Positions 48,029 to 63,220 of a stretch of 64,000 nucleotides of DNA are shown in pieces. The position numbers were made by a program, and so were the translations under genes. Each line of letters opens with the position of its first letter. The first letter of the stretch is position 1. Source of the DNA: Amphirosellinia nigrospora (lineage: Eukaryota; Ascomycota; Sordariomycetes; Xylariales; Xylariaceae); assembly GCA_004123355.1 (NCBI GenBank), contig SCHM01000003.1, positions 2,933,058-2,997,057 of the forward strand. The letters run 5' to 3'. Below the pieces are notes generated by a model, which was given only the letters and a program-made list of their open reading frames with translations, did no database searches and was not told the origin of the DNA.

Positions 48029-51000
48029 ATATTTTATTTCGATTATATTATTATTTAAAAAAATAATAAATTTTTATAAAATAAAAAAAATTAAATCGGT
48101 TAAATTTAGCTAATTTATAATAAAATGCTTAAAAAAGCTTTTAATAAAAAAACGATCGTTATAATTTAACGATTAATATAGTTTAATATAAATTATATAA
48201 TTAAAAAATATCCGCGTAAAATAAGCTTTATTAATAATAGCGTATTTAAACGCGATTTATTAAATAAGTTTTGTTAATTTGTTTATTAAAAAATAAATAA
48301 AATAATTAATTAAAAATATATTACAATTAAAAGCTACGAAAAAAAAAAAAACGATAATTAATTAAACTTAGAACTTATATATTAATATAATAAATATAAT
48401 ATTTTGCTAAATAATAAAACCGTAAAATATATAAATAATTTATTATTCTAATATAAAAAAGTAAATTTATATATATAAACTATTTAAAGTAAAAAAAAAA
48501 TAAAAAATAAAGTTAAAACGTTTATTAAATATTTATAACGAATAAAAAAACTATTATTTTTTTATTATATATTATATTAAAATAAAAAATATAGTTTATT
48601 TTAATTTAGTTATAATAGTTATTTAATTTATTAAAATATTTAAAAAAAACTTTAACGCTTTTTTCAACAAATATAAAGTTAAATTTTTTTTATTTATTAT
48701 AAAAAAATATTATTAAAAACTTATATATAATAAAAACTATAAGCGTTATTATATAAAATATAAAATATTATTTCGATAAAATAGCTTATTATTTTATTTA
48801 AATTAAAAAAAACTATAATTTAAATAAAGCCGAATTTTAGCAAATAAAGCTATAATATATAATATTATTTTAAAAAAAATAACCGAACTATTTGCGCTAA
48901 AATATAAAAAAATAAAAAAACTATTAATATATTTAAAAATAAAATAATCCGATTAGCTATTTTTATAAAACTTATAAAAATTAAACTTATTATTAAACGA
49001 TTTATAATTATTTTTATTATAATATATTTTAAGCGTAAAAATATTTCGGTAACCGTTTATACTAAAATAATTTATATAATAAAATATTTATAACTAATAA
49101 AACCGATCTATTAAAATTAAATATTTTTTTATTTTTATTTTTAATAAGCTTATAAATAATAAGCTTAAAGTTAAATTTAAATATTAGTTTATATTTTTAA
49201 AAAAAAAGCTTAAAAAAATATTAACTATTAATTAAGCGAAAAAAAGCAAATTATTATATTTATTAGTTATATAAAAAAAACTATATTTAAAAATTTAATA
49301 TTATTTATTTAAAGCTATAATTTTAATAGCTTATTTATATTAACGATTTATAATAAAGTTTTAAAATATTTATATAATTAATATAAATTTTAATAAATAT
49401 AAAAAATACGTTTATAGTATAAATATTTTATAATAAAAACTTTTAATAAGTTTTTTAAATTTAAAATTTAATTTATTTAATAAATTAGCTTAATATAAAT
49501 TAATAAAACTAAATATAAATATAATATATATATATATTATTTTAATGTTTAAATAAATTTATATTATTAAATTTAATAACCTAACTATATTTTTTAAAAT
49601 ATTATAATTATATATTATATATAACTATTTAATAAAAAACTTTTTAAAATATAATAAAATAAAAAAAAAAAAATAAAACTACTAATAAAATAAAAAAAAT
49701 ATTATAACTAATATAATACCCGGATTTATTTTAAAATAATAACTATTAAAAATTATATTTTAATATTATAATATTATTTAAATAAAAATTATTAATAATA
49801 AGCAAAAATATATATTAAGCTTAATTTTAAATAAATAAAATTATTAGTAATAAAAAACTAATGTTTTATTTATTATAAGTAAAATTATTATAATAACGTT
49901 TATTTTATAAAAATTAATTAAAAACGATTAAATTATTTATATTAATAAAATCGTTATAAAAGTTATAAAAATATTTATTTAAACAAATAGCTAAAAAATA
50001 ATGCTTAAAATAATTAGTTTTTTTTTTAAGATAACTAAAATATTAATATTAAAATAAAAAAATATAAAAAAATTCTATATAACTTTTTAAAAAAGCTTTT
50101 AAAAAAAACTTTTATTTATAAAATATAATAATAAATAATAAATTTATATTATTTATATTAGCTTTATTTAATATAAAAATAAACGTATATTTATTAATAA
50201 ATATAAACTTTATAATATAAATTATAAAATATTTAAAGTTAAAAAAATAATAAAGTTTAGCTTAATATAATTATTAAATATAATAAAAAAAACTTAAATT
50301 ATAAACCTAGTTTTTCGATTATATTTTAAGTTTAAAAATATATTATATTTAATATATTATTTTAATAATAAATATAAAATAATAATAAATTAAAAAATTT
50401 TTTAATTATTATAATATATTAATAAATAACCGCTAAAAAAAATTATTGTTTTTTTTAATTAAAAACTCGAGTATTATTTAAAAAATATACTTATAAATAA
50501 AATAAAGAATTTAATTTAAAACTTTAACTATTAATAAAATATAAATTATTAAAAACAAATAATAAAGTTTAAAAATAAACATTATTATAACGGTTATTTA
50601 AGTTAAAAATATTACGCGTAAAAAGCTATTAATATTGTTTTAAAACTATAGCTATTATTATTAATTATTAAAAATAAACTTAAAAAAAATATTTTATAAA
50701 CTAATAAAACAAAATAAAAATTTATTATAAATATACTTTTAAAAACTAAAAAGCTAAAAAATATATAAAATTTATATTTAAAATAATAATATAATTATAC
50801 GATAAAATTATAAAATTAAAATAAAAAACTAAAAAATTTCTAAAAAAGTTTTATTAAAAGCTTATTATTTTAAAATATTTATTATAATTTTATAACCTTT
50901 ATAAGCTAACTTTAACCTAAAAAACAATTATACGTAATAAAAAATTAATTATATAATAAAAGCTTTAAACGAAAATAATTATAAACTATTTATATAAAGT

Positions 51001-51689
51001 TTATTTTATATAAAAATTATAAATAAACTAATTAAAAAAATTATTAAAAACAAATATAAATTATATATTATAAAAAAAAACGCTATTAGCTAATATAAAT
51101 AAAAACTAATATAAATTATTACTATTAATATGCTTGTTTTTACGGTAATTTTATACTAAAATAATATAATAACGTATAATATTACGTTTTTATATAAAAT
51201 CGAAAAAATAGTTAATTAAAAAAAAAAAGAATTTTGCTTAAAAATAAAGCAAAATTATATAAGAAAGTTTATTATAAAATATTTAAATAATATTATAAAT
51301 TTAAACGTTTTTAATAAAATAGCTTTAAATAAACTTTTTTTTAGTAATTAAAAAATAAACTATAAAATTATTATTAAAAAAAACTAAAATCTTTAAGCTA
51401 TAATGCATTATATAAAATATTATTAAATAAAGCCGAAATATATTAGAAATATATATAAAAAACTTATTTAAAAACTTTATAAAGCTAATAAATATATTAT
51501 AAGCTATATTTATATTATTTACTATAAAAAATAATAAATTATTACGATTTTATATAAATTACTAAAAATTAAATAATATAACTTAAAAAATCGGTATTTT
51601 TTTTATTAGTAAAAAAAACGTTATTTTAATTAGCTAAAGCTAAAATCTATATTAAAATTAATATATATTAAGCTTTTTATTATATTTAT

Positions 51690-52350
51690 ATTATTAAAAT
51701 AATAAATAATTAATAGTTTTTATATTTAATAAATATTCATTAGTTTAAAATACTATTATTTAGATTTATTAATAGTTTGTTTATATTTTAACGTTTTATT
51801 AATAATATATTAAAAAAATATTTAAATATTTTTTATATAATATATATCGATAATATTTTAATTTATTTTAATAATAAGCTAAAATATAAAATATATATAA
51901 ATAAAATATTAGCTTGTTTTAAAAAACCGGACTATAAGCCGATTTAAAAAAATATAAATTTTTAATTATTCGAACGAAATTTTAAGCTTTATTATAAATA
52001 TTATAAATATTAAAGTTAACTAAAATAAATTAAAATTATCCGATATTAATAACTATTAATTAAAAATAATAAAACTATATTAAAAAAAGTTCGATTTTTT
52101 TTTAAATTTTATAACTTTTATAAACGCTTTATTAAAAATACAAATAAATTGCTAAGCTATTAAATAAATTAACTATAATAAAAATAAACCTAATATAAAT
52201 AAAAAATATTAATAGGTTTTAATACGTTAAAAAAGCACTAATTTTTATTTTTGTTTTTAATATTTTTTATATAAATTTAAAACTTAAATAAAAATTAATT
52301 TATTAAATAATATTACTATAAATATATTATTATAATATAATAAGCCTAAT
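51690..52350 (+). pseudogene. Decayed Gypsy reverse transcriptase/RNase H of element C
   Basis: Plus-strand translation shows RFINNILKKYLNIFYIIYID and NILIYFNN, where YIDN replaces YIDD by a G-to-A change. INKILACFKK and then KFYNFYKRFIKNTNK (the FYRRFI block after the connection domain) follow, and ILLQYNKPNN sits in the RNase H start. The order and spacing are those of Ty3/Gypsy Pol. Numerous stops are present. Confidence 0.72.
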
Positions 52351-54636
52351 AACTTTTAAAACTAATAGCTTTTTATTTAAAAACGCTATAAAATAAAAAA
52401 TTAAATTATAATATATTTAATAAAAAACTGCTAGTAATAATTAAAAGCTTTTTATATTAAAAAGCTAAGCTTATAAATTTAAAAATAAAAGCTTTTTATT
52501 ATAATTATTAATTATATTATATTAAAATATTTTAATACGAAAAAAGTTTTAAGCTTAAAATAAACTAAATAAACAAAACTAATTATAAATATAATTTTGT
52601 AATTATTTATTAGCTAAAATTAAAAAACATTATAGCTAATATTTTATCTTAACCTTATAAAAATATAAAAATATAAAAATAAATATAAAATAAACAATAA
52701 ATAATAACTATTTTTAAACTTATTATAAATATATAGCTACTAAAAAGTATAATAGTTTACGCTTTTAAAAATTTCGAACTAATATTATTATTAAAAATAG
52801 TACTAACTAACGTTATTTTAGCCGCTAATTATATAAATACTAGCTTTAATAAATACTAGCTTTAAGTTTATATTAATATATATTTTAACTAATAATATTA
52901 AATAATTTATTTTTATATAAAAATAAGCTTATAGTTTTAAAAACTAATAACTTAAAATATATATTATTAAAAAATATATAGCTAATTAATAATAATATAA
53001 AATAAAAATAAAACGTATTATTTAATATTATAAAAATACTAATAGCTAAAACTATATAATAATATTAAATATTATATTATAAACTATTATTATTAGCTGT
53101 TTAAAATATATACGATAAAACTTTTAAAAAGCTAATATTATTAAAAGTTTTAAAGTATTTTTAATAATATATTATTATTAATTTTAAAAGTTTTTTAAAA
53201 ATAAATATAAAAATAATATAATTTTTTACGTTATTAATTAATTAATTAAATTTTTTAAATAATTATATATAAAAGAAATTATTATAAAAAAAACAGCTAA
53301 AATATATTATTAAAGCTTTTATTAAATTTTTAAATAGTTAAAATTATTTATAAATAATTAAAATTATAATTTATAGCCGATTTTATAAATAAACTTTTTA
53401 AAATATATAAATAAAACTAAACTTTTTTTTTATTAAATATAAATAAACTACTAAATAAATCGAAATTATATATTAATAAATAAATTAAAAGCTACGGCTT
53501 TTTATAAGCTATTTTTAAAAAAATTAATCGAAAGCGCTATTTATTTTAAATATAATATAAATATTCTTATTTTATAAATTTTTAATAGTTTAACGTTAAA
53601 AAAGTTTTTATAAACTAATTAATAAAAATAATATTTAATTAAAAATTTAAAACTAAAAAACTAGTTAACTATTTAATTAAAAAAAAATTAAACTAAAAAA
53701 AAACTTAAATATTTATATATATATAAAATATATTAAAATTATTAAATAAAATATAAAAAAATATAATAAAAAATAATTATTTAAACTAATAAACATAAAA
53801 AAACTTTAATTTTACTATTAAAAATTATATTTATATATATATAAAAAAAATAAATAAACTAACCGTTTTAATAATAAACTAAATTATTTTATAATAAAAA
53901 TTATTATAAAATTAAAAAAGTATAACTAAATAATTTTAATATTTTTTAGCTATAGCTATTTAATAGCTAGCGTAAAAATAAATAGTTTTATGCTAATTAT
54001 TTATATAAATATTTAAATAACTTTTTATTAAGCTAAAAATATAAATAACTAAAAAGCAAATAATAAACTTTAGTTTTAAAAAAAAAAAATAAAAAATTAA
54101 AAACGTATTTTTTTATATATTTATTATATAGCTATACTATAAAATAGCGTAAAAAAGCTAAAAGTATAATAATAAATAATATTTAGCTATAAATTTAAAA
54201 AACTTTATAAAAAAACTAAAAAAACCTATAAAATAAACCTAAAAATAGCAAATCTACTATTATAATTAAATAAATAGCTAAAAGCTATAAAAAAAACAAA
54301 TTTATAGCAAAATATAAAATAATAATAAAACTATTTTATAAAAAATAAGCGTATAAAAAATACAAAAAAAATATAAAACTTATATAATAGCTAATAAAAT
54401 ATATTAAACAGTATAGTTATATAATCGATTGTTTAAATAACTAGTAATATAATAAAAATATAAAAAACTTTATAAATCCTATAGTTATTAAAAACCGAAA
54501 AAAACTTTCTAGCTTAAAAGTATTAATTTTAAAAACTTACTGTTTAATTCCCCGTATATAAAACGAACAAACTTATAATTTTAAAGCTTTATATATGCTA
54601 ACAAACTCAAGTCGAGTTTTTTTTAAAAAAAAAGGT

Positions 54637-54899
54637 TATTATAGCTTTACTTTTTTAACCTACTTATTTAAAGCTATAATTATACTATAGCTACCCTATA
54701 AAAATATATATAACAATATTAAACTAAACAATATAAAGCAGCAATATTAAGCGGTATAAAGCATATACCTATAAATACTTATTATTACTTATAGGTTAAT
54801 ATATTAATACTTTTTTTTTTTTTTTTTAAATAAAATATTAGCTTTTAATATAAAATAAATTAAATATTTAAACCTTTTACTTATATTATATTTATTATA
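54637..54899 (+). repeat. 3' LTR of element C
   Basis: 263 bp, partner of 47771-48028, with the same AAGCGGTATAAAG and T-run landmarks. Confidence 0.78.
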
Positions 54900-54904
54900 A
54901 GTTT

Positions 54905-55980
54905 TATAAGTTCGGCTTTTTAATATAAAAAGCTTTTTATAATAGCAGGCATTTTTTTATTAAAGATATTATAGTTAAATTTTTTTTTATAACGTTTTTA
55001 AATAAAAAGCGACTAGTTTTTAAAAATTATTAAGCTTATTATATTATAATAATATATTTATGGTTATATTGTTCGATATATTAGTTTTTATATAAGTTTT
55101 TAATTTATATAAAAAGTACTAGAAAATAAAAGCTAATATTAAAGCTTTTTTTAAAATATCGAAAGTTTACTAATATTATTTAATTTATATTAAGTTTACG
55201 CCCGTTATAATTAATTTATTTAAAAGTTTAACGATACGCTTATTTTTTCGATAAAACGTTTATAAAAGTTAAAAATTTTAAAAAAAAACGTATTTTTTAT
55301 AATATAGCTTTTTTATTTTTAATTAATAATTGCTAATATTAAATAATTTTTATTTTATTTTAGTTGATTTTTATATTTTTTGTTTTTATAATAAAGCTTA
55401 AAAATTTAGTTTAAATAATAAAAAATTTATATTTTTTTAAATCGGCTTATAATTTAACTTTTTAAAAGCAGGCTAATATTTTATTTATATATATTTTATA
55501 TTTTAATTTATTATTAAAATAAATTAAAATATTATTAATATATACTATATAAAAAATATTTAAATATTCGTTTAAAATATTATTAATAAAGCGTTAAAAC
55601 GTTAATAGTTTATTAATAAAATTAAATAGTAATATTTTAAACTAATAAATATTATATTATATATAAAAAACAATTAAACGTTTATTATTTTTTATAATAT
55701 AAATATAATAAAAAGCTTAACAAATATTAATTTTAGTATAAATTTTAGTTTTAGCTAATTAAAATAACGTTTTTTTATTAATAGTAAAAAATATCGATTT
55801 TTTTAAGTAATATTATTTAGTTTATAATAATTTATATAAAACTATAACGATTTATTATTTTTTATAGCAAATAATATTAGGGCGGCTTATAGTATATTTA
55901 TAAGCTCGATAAAATTTTTAAATAAGTTTTTTATATATATTTTTAATAAGTTTTAGTTTTATTTAGTAATATTTATAAAA
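54905..55980 (-). pseudogene. Reverse-transcriptase fragment of element E
   Basis: On the minus strand the block FINNILNEYLNIFYIVYINN and ILIYFNNKLKYKIYINKILA is readable at about 55640-55480 and matches element C. The fragment is cut on the left by C and on the right by D. Confidence 0.65.
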
Positions 55981-56266
55981 ATATTATAATTATAGTATTA
56001 TTTACGTATAAAGTTAATATATTAATATTAACTACGTATAATAGCTAATTATTAATTATAATATTAGCTATTTATATAATAAAGTTAAGCTAGTATATCT
56101 GCTTAATTTAGTTATATAATATATTATAGCAGAATTTTTTTCGTATAAAAAATTCTTTGTATAAAAGCCTAGTTTTTATATAAATAATAAAATAAATAAA
56201 TTAATATATATAAATATTTATTTTATTTTTTATTACGTATAATATTATATTTTTAGCTATTTAATA
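55981..56266 (+). repeat. 5' LTR of element D
   Basis: 286 bp; matches 63221-63508 through AGTTAATATATTAATATTAA, the doubled TTCGTATAAAAAATTCT block and the closing GCTATTTAATA. Confidence 0.78.
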
Positions 56267-59200
56267 CTAATTAATATTTTTAGCTAAAAAATATAAATTA
56301 GCAAAATAAAAACAAAATTTAAACTTAGTTATATAAACCGCGTTTTTTATATTATATTTTAATTCTTTTAATATTATATTAATAAAAAAAATTAATTATT
56401 TTAATATATTTTAATATTATATTTTTATATAAAAGTTTAATTAATAGCGTATAATTATATTATTTTTTAATTATTATTATATAAACTATATAAAAGTTTA
56501 TAATATAACTTAATAATTTTTTTGTCCGTAATATTTTCGAATATAATAAAAATAATAACTAATTATATAATAGCTAATATAGCTAAATATATAAAAACGC
56601 TATACTTTTAAAAAAGCAGCTAAAATAACTTTTTATTTTTTTAGCTAATATTTTATATAATAATATAGCCGAAAAAATCGCTTAAAAAACTAGTATATTT
56701 TTAAATTTTATATAAAAAACTATTAACCTCTGTACATATAAAAATACTTTATAAAACTTTAAAATAATTATTATAAAATAAATTAATATATAATAGTATA
56801 TTTATATATAAAATATAATTATATTTTATATAATTTAAAAACTTTTAAAAAATATTAATAAAAAACTTTAAAGCAATAAAACTTAAAATATTTAATAAAA
56901 TTAATATTTAAATTATTAAAAAATTTATAACGTTTTTATATAAAAACGTTTTAAATTAAAAACTTATAAAATAGTTAAAAAAAAACCGTATTATATAATT
57001 TATAAAAATAAATATATTTTAATATATAAATCTTAAATTTTTATATAATTATTTTAAATAATATTTATATTTTTATATTAAATTAATAATTTTAAAGTTA
57101 GTAAAGTTTTTTTATATAATAAAATAACTTTATGATTTTTTTTTTTAAATAAAAAAACAAATAAAAAAAAAAACAAAAAATAAATAAAAAAATAACTATA
57201 AAATAATTTATATATATAACTAAAAGCTAGCTTTTTAACTTTAAATAACAGAATATTATATAAAATAAAATATTAAAAATAAAGTTCTAAAAACTTTTTA
57301 CAACTATTAAATATTATTTATTATTTATTTTAATTAATAATTTATTTTTATATAAATAAAAAATATATTATATTTTTAACGTATAATAAAATACTTAGTT
57401 TTTTAAAATTTTTTTAAACTTTAAAGTAGCTTATTTATTATATATACTAAATATAAAAATATTCCTATTTAAAATTTAGATTTTTTTATATATAATATTT
57501 AAAATAAAGCTATTTTATTTATAAAATATTAAATTTTTTTAAAAATTTAGTAAAAAAAAAAAACTACTTTAAAAAGCTATATAACTTATTTTATAATAAA
57601 ATATAATAATTCGTTAATTATTATTATAAGCTTAAAATTATAAAAATTAGTTTTATATTATATTTTTTATAATATTAACTAATTATATAAAAAATTATTT
57701 ATATATTATATTAATTTTAATTATATATAAAAAAACGTATAATATTATAACTTATATTTTAATATAATTATAAACTATAATTAATATTAAATTAATTAAA
57801 CTAATATTATTTTTATATAAATATATAAATAAAAAAAAAACTTATTTTTATATAAAATATTAAAAGTTATAATTAATAAACTATTTAAAGCTTAAAAAAT
57901 ATTTAAAATAAAATATTTAAAAAAATTTATTTAAATATAACTGTTATATACGCGTATAAAAATATTTTAGAATTTAAAACAATATTTATTTTTTAAAAGT
58001 TTATATATAAAAAATTTTTTTTAAACTTTTGTTTATATTTTTAAGTTAAAAAAACCTAATAATTTAATATTTTATATAAAAAATAAAAAATTTTTATTAT
58101 ATAAATTAATAATATAATTAAATTAATTATTATTTTACGTAATATAAAAATACTATATAATATTTAAAAATTTTTAAAAATAATATATTAGCTAAAATTA
58201 TATAAATAGTTTTTTTAAAAAATTTATATATAAATAAAAATATTTTATTTATTAAAAAAAAAATACTAATTAATTAATTATATTTTTTAAAAAAATTTTG
58301 CGTAAAAAACTAATATTTTAATATATACGAAATAATATTCGAAAATAAACTAACCCCGAAGAATTTTTAATTTATTTAATTAAATATAAACTATTTAAAT
58401 ATATATAAAAAAAAAAAAAAAAATTCGGATATATAAAACAAAAACGTTATATAATATATTATAAATAATATATTTATATATTATATAACGAAAAAAAACA
58501 TTTAATTAATAATTATAAACTAGCTATTTAATTTATTTATATTTAATAATTAATATTATACAAAATATTAAAATATTATTTAAAATATAAAAGCTTCGAA
58601 ATTTTTTACTATAAAAAACTATAAATAAAAGCTTACGTATAAAAAAACCTAAAAACTAAAATTATTTAAACTTTTAAAATAATTAAAATTAGCTTTAGCA
58701 AAAACTATATAATAACTTTAATTAATATAATAAAAATTAATAATTAAATTAGCCGTATAATATTTTATATTTTAAATATTTTTATTTTATTTTTATTTTT
58801 TTTAAAAAATATAAACTGCTTAAAAAATATTTTAATAATATAAAAAATATTATCGTACGAAAAAATAAAAATAATATTTTTATTATATATAAATAAAGCT
58901 ATTTATTTTTTAATATTAGCCCGTATAAAATAACTAGCTATTTTATAAAAACTAAGCTACGTTATTTATATAAACGATTTAAATATTTTCGTATAAAAAA
59001 ATTATATAAAATATTATTTTATATAAAATATAAAATCGAATAATTTATTTTAAAAAAAATCTAAAAATTCTATTATTATTATTAAATATATAATAAAACT
59101 TTATAACAATTTAAATTTATAATTAAAAATAACTAAATTTAACTATAAAATAATTATAAACGTTATACGAATAAATAATTAAAATATATTATATATTATT

Positions 59201-59794
59201 AATATCGCTATATTATTTTAAACGGTAATTTTTTTAAAATTAATATCTATAAAATATATAAAAATATTATATAAATATTAAATTAATATTTATTAAAACT
59301 TTTAAAATTATATATAATTTAAAATAAATTTTTTATCGGATAAATTTAAAAAATACGTAAAAATAACTAGTATAATATTATAAAATATTTATTAAATATA
59401 CTAAATAATAAATAAATAAAATAAACATATAAACTATTTAAACGTATATATATTTTTTAAAAAAAAATTAATATATATAAATAATAAATTAATCTTATAA
59501 ATAATAATAAAATATTAAATAATACCGCTAAACCTAATAGTTTTATACTAACTTTTTTTATTTTTAAAGCTTATTTTTATATTAACGAAAAATCCTTTTT
59601 ATTTTTTTATTATATAAAAAATAACAACCGTTTAAAAAGTAATAAAAATATTATATAAAAACTATATAAAAATTAAATTAATTATATAATTAATAAATAA
59701 AATAAACTATTTTTATATAATATATTTATACTTTTTTTTCGAAACGAAATCTTAATATAAAAAAAAAAATAAAATAAAAAAAACCGTATAAAAT

Positions 59795-59957
59795 TGGTAA
59801 AGGATACCTTGGGTACTGTGTGAAAGTCATGATTAATCTGAGTTGTGGAGTGAATACACACAATGGTCAATGGACCATTGTGTTATATACCCCACCCACA
59901 GGGTGGGGCCACGCAGTGGGTCCCCATGAGTCATAGTGCCCATGCCCCACTGTGTCA
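59795..59957. mobile_element. S3: 163-bp unmutated solo LTR inside element D
   Basis: It starts TGGTAAAGG and ends GTGTCA, with exact AAAAT copies at 59790-59794 and 59958-59962. TG...CA ends plus a 5-bp duplication are the hallmark of an LTR left by recombination. It is rich in CA/TG and G+C, unlike everything around it, so it is not RIP-mutated. It holds two perfect stems: ACACAATGGTC/GACCATTGTGT and CCCCACCC/GGGTGGGG. No internal coding region is present. Confidence 0.8.
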
Positions 59958-62636
59958 AAAATTAAAACAATCGAAAAATTAAACATAATTATAGCTTCGA
60001 TTAATAAACTAATATATTTTTAATATATATAAATTAAACTATACTATTATATAAAAAATATTTAAATAAATAATTTAAATTAAAATAATATATAACTTAT
60101 ATAGTTAATAATTATTAAAAAAAATATAATCGGCTAAAAAAAAAAACTTAGCTTTATTATTATATAACGCCTAGATATACCTATTATATAATACTTAAAT
60201 CTTATAGATTTTTTTAATAAAAAAAAAAAAGCAAGCTTTTAAATTAATAACTAAGCTATATATAAATAAAATTATTATAACTTTTAATAAACCGTTTAAA
60301 AAGTTAAACATAATAAAAATTAATAAACTTATTATATAAAACGTTTTTAAATTTATTATATATAACTTAAATATTTATAAAAAAAATATATTTTTAAATT
60401 TTATTTTATATAAAAAATTAAAAAAAAAACTATAAAACTATATAAAAAGTTTAAACTTATTATATAAAATATAATATATAAAAAAATATTATTTTAACTT
60501 AATTATTAATAATTTAATAAATAAACTAATAGCTAATTTTAATATTTAGTTTTATTTTTATATAAAACTTCGGAGCTTTATATAAGCTTAAAAATATTAT
60601 TTAAACTTATATTTAGTTAAAAAATAAATTATCGCGCAATATTTATACCCGTTTATTTTTAAAGCTAAAAAAAAATACTTTTTAAAAACTATTTTATATA
60701 TCGTATAACTTTATATAGCTTAGCTAAATTTAAACTATATTAGTTTAAAATATATTATTAATATTATTAAAAAAAACTTAAAATATAAATATTTACGTAT
60801 AATTTATATTTATTAATTATATATATAGTTAAATATTTTTAAAATAATTAAAATATAAACAAATAATATATTAAGCTTTATTACGCTAGACTTTTTATTA
60901 CGTAAAAAAAAAAACTTAAACAAATAAAACTTCGTATAAAGTTTAAAAAAACTTTATTTTTTAAATATTTTTTTAAATTTAATAGTAAAAAAATCTTTTT
61001 ATATAAATAAAATATTATAATAATTTAAAAAACTAAGCTAAAAATTTAGCTAAAATTAACCTTTATATAAAAAAATTCGCTTAAGCTTATATTTTTTAAT
61101 AAGCTAAAAAAATATATTAATAATATATATTAATTTAAAACTATATATAATTTTACTATTATAGTTTAAATTATTAAGCTATAATTATATAATATTAAAA
61201 TATTAAATAAACGGATTAAATAGCAAAAATAACTTATTAAAAAACTTACGTTTATTTTTTTCGATTTTTATTATATAAAACTTTTTATTTTTATAAATAA
61301 ATATTTATAAACAATATAAATATAACTTTATAGTTTAAATTTATTATTAATTAAATCGAAGTTTATATAAAAAATAGCAAACTTAAACTTTAAAATTAAA
61401 AATAATATTATATACTAAAATTTAAAAAATATAAAAAATTATATAAAATATTTTAGCTAGCAAATTATATAATATAATTAATAGTTTTAATAGTATTATT
61501 ATTTTTCGTATAATATTTTAAAAAATTATAAAAATATTTAATTTATTTTTAATATTTACTATTTTATATTTAAATTTTAAATTATTATATAATTATTTAG
61601 TTAAGCTAAAAATAACTTAAAAAAAAAAATTAATAATAAATATTATATTTTTTAAAAATCGTACGAAAAAAAAAAAATTTTAAAATATAATAAAAATAAT
61701 AAAAACAACTTAGCTAATATATTTATTAAACATATATTAAACTAAACATTAAAAACTTTAGTTTTTACGAATAAATTATTTATATAAATTAAAATATTTA
61801 TTAAAAAACCGTAAAAAGTACGCTTATATAATAAATAATAGCCGGGCATATATAAAAATAATATATTATATATAAACATTTAAAAAAGCAAATATTATAT
61901 ACAAACAATAAAAAGTTAAAAATTATAGTAAAAATAACGACTAAAAATTCATACCCCGAAAAATAACGCGTACAACTAATTTCTTCCTTCCCCCTTTAAA
62001 CCTAAACTATATATAATAAAAATAATAATATTATACGATTGCCATATATAAGCGCTACAAGCGCTATTTTAAAAACTTAATACCGTATAATATTAATTAA
62101 ATAAAATATTTTAATAATAATATAATTACTATATAAACTATTTTAATATAAAATAATAATTTAGCTATAACTTTAAATAAAAATCGCATAAAATATTTTT
62201 CTTAACGTACGAACTTTGCTTATATATTAGCAAAAATAATAATTATATAATTTAAAAAAATAATCGTACAAAAAGCAAAAACGATCGTATTTTTTTCGTT
62301 TTATTATATAATAAAATAAATTAGCTAAAATATATATTAAAAATTATTCGTATAAAACAAATAAATAAAAATATACGTACGTTTATATATAACGCTAGTA
62401 TAAAAGCTTTATAAGCTTAACTTTTAATAAAAAACTATAAACTTTAGTAGCGCCGCTATTTTTTAAACGTACGAAGTTTTAAAACTATATAATACCGCGA
62501 AAATAAAAATATAAAGCGCGGGCAAAAACCCCGATAAAATTAATAAATCCTATAGTAGCTATTATTAATAACAATAATAATTCTACTTTAATTATTTATT
62601 AATATAATATTTAAAAAAACTTAAAAAACTTTACGT

Positions 62637-62730
62637 ATAATAATAATAATAGCAATAATAATAATAATATTACTACTATTGCTATTAATACTACTAGTAT
62701 TATTACTAATATTGCTATTAATATTACGAC
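62637..62730. repeat. AAT/ATT-type trinucleotide-rich patch inside element D
   Basis: Imperfect runs of AAT and then ATT/ACT with interspersed GCA/GCT units, partly mirror-symmetrical. Confidence 0.5.
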
Positions 62731-62847
62731 GCTTATATATAATAATTTAAACTTAATATAAATAAGTTTATAAAATTAATTAAAATATACGTACGAAATA
62801 TATAATATACGTATATATTATATATATATATATATAAATATATACGC

Positions 62848-62849
<2 letters not shown>

Positions 62850-62884
<35 letters not shown>
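62850..62884. repeat. 35-base A tract inside element D
   Basis: Uninterrupted poly(A) after a TATATA run and ACGCGT, close to the 3' end of element D. Probably simple-sequence expansion. Confidence 0.6.
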
Positions 62885-62885
<1 letters not shown>

Positions 62886-63220
62886 CAATATAAAAAAACT
62901 TAACCTATATATAATAATAGCAAATATAAAAGCAATATATTATTTAATCTTTTAAAATATTTAAATAAATTAAATAAAAAAATTACGTACAATAGTTATA
63001 TATAAATTAGCCCTTTTATCCGTACTTATTAACCCTTTTTCTTACGTATAATTATATAAACATTAGGCACCCTAAAAAACAATAATTTAATATACTATCG
63101 GGCGCTTTTTTATTTATACACTTATTATACAATATATTTAATATTTTCTTTACGTTTAGATTTTTTATATTAAAAAAAACAATCGTACGAAAGCACGCTA
63201 TAGCTAAAAAAAAAAAGCTA

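Larger units (their letters stand above)
47771..54899 (+). mobile_element. Ty3/Gypsy retrotransposon C (RIP-decayed), inserted in element E
   Basis: 7.13 kb with LTRs 47771-48028 and 54637-54899 and flanking AGTTT on both sides (47766-47770 and 54900-54904). An A/G-rich polypurine tract (54624-54635) precedes the right LTR, so sense is plus. Decayed domains in order: Gag region (48-49.5 kb, nothing specific recognised), reverse transcriptase and RNase H (51.6-52.4 kb), and an integrase-like region (53.2-53.6 kb). All frames carry many stops. Confidence 0.82.

Noticed and set aside
59682-59870. 62-codon minus frame overlapping the solo LTR
   Set aside because: Chance opening across the S3 boundary; half lies in A+T-rich decayed DNA.
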